From CAZKHG01 sp964552655 (GTDB lineage Bacteria; Bacteroidota; Bacteroidia; Bacteroidales; Tenuifilaceae), in assembly GCA_964552655.1 (NCBI GenBank), contig CAZKHG010000020.1, forward strand, positions 1 through 55,541: a stretch of DNA of 55,541 nucleotides, read 5' to 3'. The notes under the pieces are model-generated. The model saw only the letters and a program-made list of their open reading frames with translations, searched no databases and was not told where the DNA came from. Position 1 is the first letter of the stretch. Every line of letters starts with the position of its first letter. Both the position numbers and the translations under genes were made by a program. Of this stretch, positions 24,437-32,921 are shown piece after piece.

Positions 24437-25026
24437 TTATTGTGGTGCTATTTGCGCCAAGGTACATCCAACATATGCCCAATTTGCAGCAATTGATGCC
24501 CACCTATCTGCATCATCTAAAGAATAACCTTGGCCTAATCACCAATTAAGTTGTTGAACATAAATATTGAAACTGATAGCCTCACAGTCTGCAGATTTAG
24601 TATTTGTTTTTTCTGCGATATTAGTAAGTAATATGGCAAAAAACGTTTCTGTAGAGTACTTATACTCATTTAGCCTATTTATTGTCTTTTCTAACAAGAG
24701 AAATGAGTTACTTCTGGTTATTAAAAGCTTGTTAAAAAACTCCTTTTCTTTTGGAGAACTTTCTAACATAAAAATTTCAAATGTTTGGTATTTATTAAAA
24801 ATCCCAATTAATTGCTTTTTATCCTTTAAACTAATAGTTAATAAAACAACCTTTGTTTCTTGGAAAGATAATTTCTTCTGATTGATGAACTCAATGTAAT
24901 CTGCATCCGCAGATAGAAACTCCTTAAGTTCTATATCCGTAAGGATTGTTTTTTATTTTGGAATCTGATCTTTACTACAACTTATCAATAAGATTAGAAA
25001 GAAAGAAAGAAAGAAAGATTTTTCAT
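24437..25026 (-). pseudogene. Decayed lipoprotein gene with CTTT repeat at its 5' end
   Basis: ATG at 25024-25026 starts MKNLS and enters five CTTT units. In the present frame translation stops after ten codons. With six (or three) units the frame becomes a lipoprotein signal peptide ending FLILLISCSKDQIPK. That frame meets TAA, continues as KTILTDIELKEFLSADADY and on through LLITRSNSFLLLEK. It meets TGA after QQLNW (24539-24541), then continues GQGYSLDDADRWASIAANWA to TAA at 24437-24439. The gene thus has one repeat-length frameshift and two nonsense codons. The longest open piece is 24539-24769 (76 codons). A TAnnTTTG box stands upstream. The function is unknown. Confidence 0.65.
24997..25016. 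repeat. Tetranucleotide tract (GAAA)5 / (CTTT)5
   Basis: Five exact GAAA units on the plus strand read as CTTT on the coding strand, just after the start codon of the decayed lipoprotein gene. A gain of one unit or loss of two restores the signal-peptide frame. This is the layout of a phase-variable contingency locus. Confidence 0.75.
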
Positions 25027-25062
25027 GATCGTAAAATTTCAGGGTTAATAATTTATTGTAAT

Positions 25063-25070
25063 CAAATTTA
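25063..25070 (-). promoter_or_regulatory. Candidate -7 box (TAAATTTG) before the decayed lipoprotein gene
   Basis: On the minus strand TAAATTTG matches TAnnTTTG, about 37 bases before the ATG. Its preservation suggests the decay is recent. Confidence 0.45.
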
Positions 25071-25160
25071 CAAAGAAACTTTTTTAAACCCTACATTATT
25101 CAATACATTTTTCATTCTATTAAATATTGTAAAAACAAAAATTATAAAAAAATAAGAATT

Positions 25161-25568
25161 CTATTTGGATAACTCCATTCCCGGTGCTCCGTCTGGCCGT
25201 GGTCTGAAACCCTGTTTTGTGTAGAACTCCTTTTTCCCGTTTGCACAGAAAAGCTGAATGTCAGGTATCCCGGCAAGTTTACATTTATCCACCAATTTAC
25301 TCAGGATCAATTTTCCAACACCACACCTCTGATAATCCGGGAGAACCATCAAATCAACAATGAAAGCATGCAAAACACCATCGGAAAGTACTCTCCCAAA
25401 ACCAATTAAACTTTTTCCATTGCGTACAGAAATCATATACCAGCTGTTATGTAAAGATTGGTGTAGTAACCATGGGCTCAGGTTATATTCATGGTTCCAT
25501 CCAGTACTATCAAATAACTTAAAGTACTCTGCCCTTTCTGGTAAACCGCTCTTTACTCTTAATTCCAT
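25161..25568 (-). CDS. GNAT-family N-acetyltransferase
   Basis: This 135-residue acetyltransferase uses acetyl-CoA. The acetyl-CoA-binding motif A is DLMVLPDYQRCGVGKLILSKL (QRCGVG fits Q/R-x-x-G-x-G), and motif B ends GKKEFYTKQGFRPRPDGAPG. The pattern LSDGVLHAFIVDLMV is typical of small GNATs of the YhbS/ArgA-like group. The substrate is unknown. It is a single-gene unit on the minus strand with no close neighbour. Confidence 0.85.
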   Translation of the reverse strand: MELRVKSGLPERAEYFKLFDSTGWNHEYNLSPWLLHQSLHNSWYMISVRNGKSLIGFGRVLSDGVLHAFIVDLMVLPDYQRCGVGKLILSKLVDKCKLAGIPDIQLFCANGKKEFYTKQGFRPRPDGAPGMELSK

Positions 25569-25737
25569 GGCTGCATTTTAGAATCAAACTGCAAAACCTT
25601 TACCACGATGTTTATCAATCTAATTATCATTAAATTAATATTATCAGATCTCTAATTATTTCAATTTTCAATAAAAAGGGTGTTCGAAATGGTACATATA
25701 CTGTTCGGTTTGCAATAGATGAGAATTTAAAAAATCA

Positions 25738-25745
25738 TAGATTTG
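25738..25745 (+). promoter_or_regulatory. Promoter -7 box (TAGATTTG) of the Ser/Thr kinase gene
   Basis: TAGATTTG is a full TAnnTTTG match 19 bases before the kinase ATG, implying a very short 5' leader. Confidence 0.5.
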
Positions 25746-25764
25746 CGTAATCCTTCAAGGTTAA

Positions 25765-26703
25765 ATGGGGAAAGAAAAATCTATAATACGGTTAACTGGC
25801 AAATTGGACAACTACCTGCTTGATCCAAATAATCGTGATTGTGTACTTAAAACAAACGGGGAGCTTAGCTCATCACAAATCGGGTATAAAGTAAGCGATG
25901 GCTCGAAGGTAATTATAAAAAGGATTCACCCCAGGTTAATGGGTAACCAAGACGCCATCAAAAGGTTTGCCCGTGAAGCTTCATTCCAGGTGATTCATCC
26001 CGGTATTGAATGTATAAGGGAGCTGATTTATCAGGACAACAACATTTTTCTTGTTCGGGATTACATTGAAGGGATTGATTTAAAATCGTTGTTAAACGGC
26101 AAATGGAGAAAATTAATAACAACCCGTTTTGTGGTTAACTGCACTATTAAAACGCTCGAGGCGCTGGAAGAACTCCATAAAAATAATATCATACACTGCG
26201 ACATTAAACCCTCCAATATAGTACTCTTAAACGCTCTTGAGAATTCACCGGATTTTAGCAACCCTGGAATAAAACTGATTGATTTTGGACTTGCTCAAAA
26301 TTATCTTGAACTTCGAAATGACAGAAAAACCAAACTCCCGTTTTCATTTATCTACGCTCCTCCCGAACAGGTTTTGGGATTTCATGAGCTGATTAATCCA
26401 ACCTGTGACATTTACAGCTTAGGGGTTACGATGTATGAATTGCTATGCATGAAAACTCCATTCCACAACGAAAATCCAATGATTACCCTGCAGTTGCAGA
26501 TTGCCGGTAAGCTCACAAAAAATAGGAGAATTGATGATAAACTATTTGATATAATAGCTAAAGCCACATCTAAACCTGCATTAACCAGACCGCCAAACTC
26601 ATACTCTAAGAGAGAGCTAAACAAATTGTTGAAAGAGGCTCAAAATAAAAGGTACCAAACAGCTAGCGATTTTAGGCAAGACCTAACCGATTTTCTGATC
26701 TGA
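25765..26703 (+). CDS. Cytoplasmic serine/threonine protein kinase (Hanks type)
   Basis: The protein has 312 residues and is a kinase domain only, without membrane helix or sensor. K52 in VIIKRI, catalytic D146 in HCDIKPSNI, D173-F-G and APPEQ (APE variant) are present, with DIYSLGVTMYELL downstream. The glycine-rich loop is degenerate (ELSSSQIGYKV), and the HRD arginine is Cys, so it is a non-RD-type kinase, probably not controlled by activation-loop phosphorylation. Its 3' end overlaps the convergent epimerase gene by 21 bases. Substrates are unknown. Confidence 0.88.
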   Translation: MGKEKSIIRLTGKLDNYLLDPNNRDCVLKTNGELSSSQIGYKVSDGSKVIIKRIHPRLMGNQDAIKRFAREASFQVIHPGIECIRELIYQDNNIFLVRDYIEGIDLKSLLNGKWRKLITTRFVVNCTIKTLEALEELHKNNIIHCDIKPSNIVLLNALENSPDFSNPGIKLIDFGLAQNYLELRNDRKTKLPFSFIYAPPEQVLGFHELINPTCDIYSLGVTMYELLCMKTPFHNENPMITLQLQIAGKLTKNRRIDDKLFDIIAKATSKPALTRPPNSYSKRELNKLLKEAQNKRYQTASDFRQDLTDFLI

Positions 26704-27612
26704 GAATAAATCCAGAAGAGCCGGTTCAATTTTCTCAAACTCAAATGTGAAACCACCATCCAGAAGCCTTACAGGCACAACATTCTGACTTGACAGAAAA
26801 ACCTGATCGGCCATTTCCCTGAAGATAATGCGAAGCATGAATGATGGAATAGAAAATAAAACCGGTTTTCCCACTATTTTCCCAATCTGTTTAAGAAGAT
26901 TTTTTTGAGTTACCGGTGATGTGGAAACCAGGTTATAAACACCGGTGGAGTTTTCATTTTCCAATAAAAATTGTATTGCCCTGATATGATCGCTGATGTG
27001 AATCCATGACATTAGCTGCTCCCCGCTGCCAAACCAGCTGCCAACAAACAACTTTACGGGTAAAACCACTTTTGCAAGGAATCCGCCTTTCCCGGACAGA
27101 ACGATTCCAGTTCGTATAAATACCACCCGTGTTGCATCATTTATTGATTTTACCGAATCCTCCCATTTCTCAACAACGTCGGATAAGAATCCATGCCCTT
27201 TGGGGCTATCTTCAGCTAATGTCTGGTCTGAGTTGTGGTTATAATATCCTATTGCAGAAGCCTGTATGAGTATAGCGGGGGGTATGTTGCACCTATTAAT
27301 TGCATCTGCAATTAATTTTGAAATGTTAACCCTGCTCGATAGTATCTTTTCTTTGTTCGATCTGCTCCAGAATTTTGCAATATTCTCACCGGCAAGATTA
27401 ATTACTGCAAATGACCCATTTATTAAATTTTCCAGCTGGTATTTATTATTCAGTTCTTTGATTGTTACCTTGTTGCCAAAATCTTTATAAGCCTTTGAAA
27501 AATTTCTGGTAACAACCTCAATTTGATAACCTTTAGAAAAGAGAGAATGAACCAACTCCTTACCTATCAAACCTGTTCCACCAAAAATTACAATTTTTTT
27601 ATTGTTAGTCAT
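26683..27612 (-). CDS. NAD(P)-dependent epimerase of the TIGR01777/YfcH family
   Basis: This 309-residue protein is an SDR with the Rossmann motif GGTGLIGKELV at the N-terminus. Family-specific segments are AVINLAGENIAKFWSRSNKE, ASAIGYYNH, FIRTGIVLSGKGGFLAKV and a C-terminal DUF1731-like part (LLDGGFTFEFEKIEPAL). The substrate is unknown. The family is sometimes called cell-division inhibitor SulA-like by old annotation, which is not supported. The convergent kinase gene overlaps its end by 21 bases. Confidence 0.88.
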   Translation of the reverse strand: MTNNKKIVIFGGTGLIGKELVHSLFSKGYQIEVVTRNFSKAYKDFGNKVTIKELNNKYQLENLINGSFAVINLAGENIAKFWSRSNKEKILSSRVNISKLIADAINRCNIPPAILIQASAIGYYNHNSDQTLAEDSPKGHGFLSDVVEKWEDSVKSINDATRVVFIRTGIVLSGKGGFLAKVVLPVKLFVGSWFGSGEQLMSWIHISDHIRAIQFLLENENSTGVYNLVSTSPVTQKNLLKQIGKIVGKPVLFSIPSFMLRIIFREMADQVFLSSQNVVPVRLLDGGFTFEFEKIEPALLDLFSDQKIG

Positions 27613-27692
27613 CCTCTTATAAATATAATGTGTGATTAAAAATATTATAAATCTCCGGCAAATAATATCTCAAGTGTTTTGAATAATTTTCA

Positions 27693-28436
27693 CTATTCTA
27701 TTTCCAGGGTAACTGAATCAGCAATTTCTAAGGCGGTGGTAAAAGTAGTCAGATCAGGGAAAAGTTCGCCTGTTGCACCTGAAGGATGGCTGTGGCCAAT
27801 GGGTTTAAATGTATATTTTTTAACAGGCGAATTCATATCAACCTGAATAGCATATACCAGTGCTGGCTGACAAGATGTTTTATACTCTTCATCTTCAGGA
27901 TACTTGTTATTATGCCAGTAGTTGTTCCAATCCCAGGTTTGGTTGATTTCCATTAGTACTTTTAAGTTCATTAAATTTTTCGGGAAAGTAGTGTGAAGCA
28001 CGAAATTACCCTGTGGTGTTGCACCTGTAATTGCATCAACCAATGGGTTATCGGGATTTGGAAGGTATAAAACATCTGGTGCAACAATATTGCGTTTATG
28101 AGACCAATAGGGTAATGCGGCTGCCCTTCGCCTTTCCCCGGGTAACCATTTGCCATTTTTGTTCACCCCATACTTGAATGTCCCTGTTGCAATTGATTTT
28201 GATGCATATAATGTTTGAATATATTTCCCGTCCTCATCTTCCACCCAGAATACAATTTGAGGGTAATAGTAGGACTTTCCTGCTTTAAAATCTATAATAA
28301 CTTTTACCCCGTCATCAAATGGGTTGGTGCTAAGACCAACGGTTTCTGTTTTCACCTCTTTGGTTTTGGTTGAAGAACAAGATGTTATAATAGCTCCAAT
28401 GATGAGTGATGTTAATATTATGGTTTTCATTTTCAT
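27693..28436 (-). CDS. Lipoprotein, DUF2271-like
   Basis: This 247-residue protein has a lipoprotein signal (IIGAIITSCSS; Cys about residue 20). The mature domain contains YPQIVFWVEDEDGKYIQTLY and GVNKNGKWLPGERRRAAALPYW, a pattern I associate with DUF2271-type periplasmic proteins. A later HSHPSGATGELFPDLTT may hold metal ligands. It starts five bases after the TonB receptor ends, so the two are an operon and the lipoprotein probably helps the receptor. The function is otherwise unknown, and the domain call is moderate. Confidence 0.65.
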   Translation of the reverse strand: MKMKTIILTSLIIGAIITSCSSTKTKEVKTETVGLSTNPFDDGVKVIIDFKAGKSYYYPQIVFWVEDEDGKYIQTLYASKSIATGTFKYGVNKNGKWLPGERRRAAALPYWSHKRNIVAPDVLYLPNPDNPLVDAITGATPQGNFVLHTTFPKNLMNLKVLMEINQTWDWNNYWHNNKYPEDEEYKTSCQPALVYAIQVDMNSPVKKYTFKPIGHSHPSGATGELFPDLTTFTTALEIADSVTLEIE

Positions 28437-28441
28437 GGATA

Positions 28442-30853
28442 TTAAAATTCAACAATTATTCCTACAGTAGGCAATATAGTTCCTGAACCTGAACTTTTTA
28501 TCGGTTTAAGTAAATACCTTGAAGGGTCGCTTGGGTTAATCACAGGATTCCCATTCTGGTCTGTTTCATTGATAAGCCTTGCCTGCTGATCGCTTTTAAA
28601 ATTGTAAAGGTTCTGAATGTCAACATAAAAGTTGAGCGTCCATTTTTTCAGGTAGAACATCTTATCAACCCTGACATCCAGCTGGTGAAAGCTGTTCAAA
28701 CGCAAACTATTAAATCTTGAGTAATCCAAATATCCTCTTTGTTGTACATCCCAAGCTTCGATAAGGGTTGATTTGTTCATGTCATAAGGAGTATAAGGAG
28801 CCCCGCCTACAAATCGCCATTTAAAACCTAAATCCCAACCTTTCTTGAAGCTCCGGGTAGATGTTACTGAAATCAAATGGCGGTTGTCCCAGGCACTGGG
28901 TATATAAGTTTTTAAAACTTTTAAATTTTTATCGGTTTTATTAATTTCACTCCATACCAAAGTGTAAGAGAAAATAATATTAAATCCGTATAAGTTTTTG
29001 TTCCTGAACAAAAGTTCAGCCCCATAAGCCCTTCCCTCTCCGATAGATAAAACTTCCTCATCGCCATAGGTTCCATAATCAGCACCCTTGCTTGCAATGG
29101 AGATTGAATCCCTGACCGAGAACGGGTAATGATAGTACTTCTTATAAAAACCCTCAAGGGTGATTTTGCTGTTCTCGTTTGGTGTCCATTCCAAACCGGC
29201 AACCAGCTGATTGTTCTGTATGTATTTTAAATTGTTTTGTTCATTTACCAAAACACCAAGGGTATTTCTATAACCCAGAGTAGTATAAGCGGGTTGCTGA
29301 AAGTAGCGGCCAGCGTTGAAGTTGAAAAACAGATCAGGTGCAAACCGGTAAGCTAAAGAAAACCTTGGGCTTAGCTGATTCACTATATTTTTCATCTCAG
29401 AGGAGTAGCTGTTGGCATCTGTCCGGAGACCAAATGATACGGATAATTTCTGATCGAAATATTCCTTGCTAACCTGTCCGAAAAAACTCCATTTGAACAG
29501 GTCAATTTTAGAGTTATATGTTTCTGGTAATAACCCACCGTTTTGAAATAAGGCCCGAAAAGTGCTATTGAAATACCTTGCGTATTCCAAACCCCCTCCA
29601 AAGTTGAACTTATAGTTAGAGGTTGTTTTTAAATCGCGTTCATACCTGAACTTATTCTCGGCCTCCCATGATGAGTAATCGAGCAGCTTAGGATTTGAAC
29701 TAACGTTATTCTGATACTTGTACTGTCTGTTATTCAACATATTACGACTTACAACCCAGGTATCATACCCATTCTGATGATAGTTTTTGAAGACTGTACC
29801 CAGTGTATAGTTCCATTGGGTGTTAACAGGTACATTGTTAAGAATGTAACGCTGATCCTCATCAGGATTCTTCAATCCGGTATTAAGGCTAAAATCATCA
29901 ATTGCGCCCAGTCCGATAACAGTCAGCTCATGCTTCTCATCGAGCCTGGTTTTGGTTTTAAACTGAAAATCGTTATAGGTCGGCAGGAAAGGCAACCCCA
30001 GTGCATCGAACAGAAATTGGAGGTACGACCTGCGAGCAGAAAAAATGAAGCTGGATTTATCGGACAATGGTCCATCAAGGGTAAGAGCGAGATCGGACGC
30101 TCCAACAGCGCCTTTAAACTTAAGGTTATCCTTATTCCCATCAACCTGCTTAAAATCAAGAACAGAACTTAAAGCATTACCCCTTGATGAAGGAAAAGCG
30201 CCGGAATAAAAGTTAACCTCCCTGATGAAATCAACATTGATAATTCCAACAGGTCCGCCTGATGCACCCTGAGTTGCAAAGTGGTTAATGTTAGGAATTT
30301 CAACATCGTCCAGATAGAACCGATTCTCCGAAGCACCACCTCCCCGGACAATTACATCGTTCCTGTAAGCGGGGGTTGATGCAACGCCAGGTAGTGACTG
30401 TATTACACGGCTTATATCCCTGTTTCCTCCAGGGTTTCGCTCAATTTCGTCAATCCCGATCCGGCGCAGCGAAACCGGGCTCTCCTCGCTTCTCCTGAAT
30501 GGGGAGGCCTTTACCACCACTTCCTGAATTTCAATTGAAGTTTCCTCCATCGGGACATCAAGAAACGCTGTTCGTGCATTTGTAATTAGTATTGCTTCGG
30601 ATATATAAGGCTTAAAACCAATCGCAGAAACTCTCAACTCGATATACCCGGGTTTTAAGCCCGCAAATTTGAAATTGCCGTCGTAATCGGAAACTGACCC
30701 AACTGTTGTATTCCAGATAACAATATTGGCAAATGGTACCGGTTCATTGTTCGTTTTATTGAACACCCGTCCTTGCAAGGTACCTGTTTCCTGGGCAATC
30801 AGCGAAGTATAGATGAATAAAAATGAAGTTAAAATCAGAATTTTTCGTTGCAT
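28442..30853 (-). CDS. TonB-dependent outer-membrane receptor
   Basis: This 803-residue receptor begins with a signal peptide (MQRKILILTSFLFIYTSLIAQE). A CarboxypepD_reg-like domain follows (about 24-110; LQGRVFNKTNNEPVPFANIV), then a plug (about 120-240; ISRVIQSLPGVAS and NDVIVRGG) and a beta-barrel ending with the aromatic-terminal strand ILPTVGIIVEF. It takes up a substrate across the outer membrane with TonB energy. It is not a SusC homologue, since no SusD gene is adjacent and the length is below that family. The lipoprotein gene downstream is co-transcribed. The substrate is unknown, and iron or another metal complex is possible. Confidence 0.9.
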   Translation of the reverse strand: MQRKILILTSFLFIYTSLIAQETGTLQGRVFNKTNNEPVPFANIVIWNTTVGSVSDYDGNFKFAGLKPGYIELRVSAIGFKPYISEAILITNARTAFLDVPMEETSIEIQEVVVKASPFRRSEESPVSLRRIGIDEIERNPGGNRDISRVIQSLPGVASTPAYRNDVIVRGGGASENRFYLDDVEIPNINHFATQGASGGPVGIINVDFIREVNFYSGAFPSSRGNALSSVLDFKQVDGNKDNLKFKGAVGASDLALTLDGPLSDKSSFIFSARRSYLQFLFDALGLPFLPTYNDFQFKTKTRLDEKHELTVIGLGAIDDFSLNTGLKNPDEDQRYILNNVPVNTQWNYTLGTVFKNYHQNGYDTWVVSRNMLNNRQYKYQNNVSSNPKLLDYSSWEAENKFRYERDLKTTSNYKFNFGGGLEYARYFNSTFRALFQNGGLLPETYNSKIDLFKWSFFGQVSKEYFDQKLSVSFGLRTDANSYSSEMKNIVNQLSPRFSLAYRFAPDLFFNFNAGRYFQQPAYTTLGYRNTLGVLVNEQNNLKYIQNNQLVAGLEWTPNENSKITLEGFYKKYYHYPFSVRDSISIASKGADYGTYGDEEVLSIGEGRAYGAELLFRNKNLYGFNIIFSYTLVWSEINKTDKNLKVLKTYIPSAWDNRHLISVTSTRSFKKGWDLGFKWRFVGGAPYTPYDMNKSTLIEAWDVQQRGYLDYSRFNSLRLNSFHQLDVRVDKMFYLKKWTLNFYVDIQNLYNFKSDQQARLINETDQNGNPVINPSDPSRYLLKPIKSSGSGTILPTVGIIVEF

Positions 30854-30934
30854 AACTTATTGTTTCTATGTTTTTAAATTAGAAACAACATTAAATGAAT
30901 ATTGTTTAATGAATTAAAAAATAAATTGAACGAT

Positions 30935-31609
30935 CTAATTAAAAATGGTGACGAGCCACTCGCCGGGTTGATTAATCTGGATTTCAAACTCAACGTTTAT
31001 GTATGCTGTTTGAAAATAATTTAATGACATATAAATTATATTACAGGAAAAAGGAAAACTAACTAGTTCAAAACCTTGCCTATCGCCAAGTTTTGTAAAT
31101 ATACCTCCGTTTTCAGCAAAGTGAAGATTATAAATATAATTATTAACTTCTCCTCCCCTCATAAAAACAAAAAAAACTCTATTACCATTACCCGTTCTTT
31201 TAACTGTGAAACGTGTAACGCTCTGGGATTTAATTATTTGATATGTATCGGGTTTAATAACTCTAACAAGTTTCCCCTCTCGCCAGATTCCCTTATAAGT
31301 ACTATCCTTGTTATTATATTTAAAAGTATAAGTGCCCTCGCCACTCATTTTACCCTTTTTCCAAAACCCTTCATAAATTTCTCCTGTTAACCAAATATAT
31401 TTTCCAAACCCATCAGGATAGCCTTTTTTGAAATGCCCTTCGTACATATCTACTCCTTTTGCGACACCTTTTCCATGAGCCAGACCGTTTTTACACTTTC
31501 CATTATAAAAAATTTTCAGTCCATTTTGTAATACAATGCATGTATCCTGTGTGTAGGAAAAATAGGACTGGAAACATAAGAATATCAACACAATACTGCT
31601 TTTAACCAT
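30935..31609 (-). CDS. Secreted MORN-repeat protein
   Basis: The protein has 224 residues from ATG 31609. A TTG ten codons earlier was rejected because the ATG places the signal peptide (SSIVLIFLCFQSYFSY) correctly. Residues about 35-120 hold four MORN-type repeats (HGKGVAKGVDMYEGHFKKG, GKYIWLTGEIYEGFWKKG, GEGTYTFKYN, YKGIWREGK). The rest is a beta-rich C-terminal domain (FFVFMRGGEVNNYIYNLHF) that I do not recognise. MORN repeats bind membranes or proteins in eukaryotes. Their role in bacteria is unclear. Confidence 0.75.
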   Translation of the reverse strand: MVKSSIVLIFLCFQSYFSYTQDTCIVLQNGLKIFYNGKCKNGLAHGKGVAKGVDMYEGHFKKGYPDGFGKYIWLTGEIYEGFWKKGKMSGEGTYTFKYNNKDSTYKGIWREGKLVRVIKPDTYQIIKSQSVTRFTVKRTGNGNRVFFVFMRGGEVNNYIYNLHFAENGGIFTKLGDRQGFELVSFPFSCNIIYMSLNYFQTAYINVEFEIQINQPGEWLVTIFN

Positions 31610-31768
31610 AGGAGGTAATATATGTATTTTCAAAATCAACAGATCAGGGCAATGCGAATTATAACTTTTCCTAAAAGGTAATTTTAATATTTAAGATCGA
31701 AATGCTGATTCCAACCCTAATTATACTCCAATATAAATGAATATCAATATATTATCAATCGTAATTAA

Positions 31769-32683
31769 CTACTTCTTCTTAGCCAGATTGTAGTAGTAAT
31801 CAGCCTTCTCCTTGTTTTTAAATCTATTATATATATTGCCAATAAATTGAGCATTCCGGGTTTTAGGGTCGAGCTTATAGAGTCGCAAAAAATAATCAAG
31901 AGAAGTTTGGTAGTTTTTATTCAATCCATCCCATGCTGCCAGAAGCTGTTTATATTGTTTATCGGTTTGGTTGCTCTCGTAAGCCCTCATCTCCTTAAGG
32001 TAAGTATTCTCAGCGAGCCAATAGTACTTTTCAGCAAGTATTTCAAGAGCGGTTATGCTATTCTTATCAAGTTTTAATACCTGGGCAGCAATCTTCTCTG
32101 CCTGATCCTTGTATTCAAGTTTTTGGTTTACAACAAGAAAACCGTTAAGAACTCGTACATCGTTCTGTGATGTTTTATCCAATGATGGCCATAATTTGTA
32201 TGCTAAATCCCAGTTCTCGCTTCTCACGTAAGCATCAAAAAGCTGTTTACGGATATTTCCTATTTCCTCCCCTTGAGGAAACTTATTGATATAGCCTTCT
32301 AGATTTGTAATCTCCTTCGAAAGGTTATCGGCTTGCCTGCTGATTTGTACCAGTATTGTGAATGTTTTTGGTGTTGCGTGAGAGGTTCTACGTGCGACTT
32401 CGAGCATTTGCATTGATTTCTCGAATTGTTTTAGCTCAAAAGCTGCTATGCCTGCGTTTTGAAAAACCACTGTATCAAAGGGTTTTTTCTGGGTTCGGTA
32501 TAAATTGATAAGATCTTCATAGGAAGTAAGGGCTTTCTGATACTCTCCGGCGTTAAAAGCAGCGTTGGCATCCGCCAGTTTTTGAACTGTGGGATCAACA
32601 ACTTCACCAGTTTTTTTGGTGGCAGTACAGCCAGCAATTATCAATAAGGGGATATAGATAAATAGCAAACGGTAATTCTTCAT
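31769..32683 (-). CDS. TPR-repeat lipoprotein
   Basis: The protein has 304 residues from ATG 32683 (an in-frame TTG lies 15 bases earlier). The lipobox is LLIIAGC (Cys about residue 19), so it is membrane-anchored in the periplasm or outer membrane. Several tetratricopeptide repeats follow, for example ANAAFNAGEYQKALTSYEDL, NAGIAAFELKQFEKSMQMLE and a C-terminal LDYFLRLYKLDPKTRNAQFI. It is a scaffold for protein contacts. The partner is unknown. A -7 box lies 30 bases upstream. Confidence 0.8.
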   Translation of the reverse strand: MKNYRLLFIYIPLLIIAGCTATKKTGEVVDPTVQKLADANAAFNAGEYQKALTSYEDLINLYRTQKKPFDTVVFQNAGIAAFELKQFEKSMQMLEVARRTSHATPKTFTILVQISRQADNLSKEITNLEGYINKFPQGEEIGNIRKQLFDAYVRSENWDLAYKLWPSLDKTSQNDVRVLNGFLVVNQKLEYKDQAEKIAAQVLKLDKNSITALEILAEKYYWLAENTYLKEMRAYESNQTDKQYKQLLAAWDGLNKNYQTSLDYFLRLYKLDPKTRNAQFIGNIYNRFKNKEKADYYYNLAKKK

Positions 32684-32712
32684 CTCGTTACGTTTCAATT
32701 ATGGTTTGTTAG

Positions 32713-32720
32713 CAAAGTTA
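32713..32720 (-). promoter_or_regulatory. Promoter -7 box (TAACTTTG) of the TPR lipoprotein gene
   Basis: TAACTTTG on the minus strand matches TAnnTTTG, about 30 bases before the chosen ATG, and supports that start. Confidence 0.5.
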
Positions 32721-32856
32721 AAATAAAATTGTTAACGATGAGCTAAAAGGCAATTCAACCCTTGCTTTTATAAAAATAATTTAATTCTCAGGAGCCCTAT
32801 CTGGAGGTTATCTTGAAACAAAAAAAACCAGTTGTTTAATTATATTGATATTTTGC

Positions 32857-32864
32857 TACATTTG
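32857..32864 (+). promoter_or_regulatory. Promoter -7 box (TACATTTG) of the sugar uptake operon
   Basis: TACATTTG matches TAnnTTTG, 58 bases before the permease ATG. It is the only good match in the 238-base divergent gap on this strand. Confidence 0.5.
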
Positions 32865-32921
32865 TTCATCTCATAATTTAAAAACCTAAAATAATAATCA
32901 TTAACCATAAAAATATGCATC

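Noticed and set aside
26683..26703. Overlap of kinase and epimerase genes as an annotation error
   Set aside because: Both C-termini are conserved-looking and the 21-base convergent overlap is compatible with both frames.
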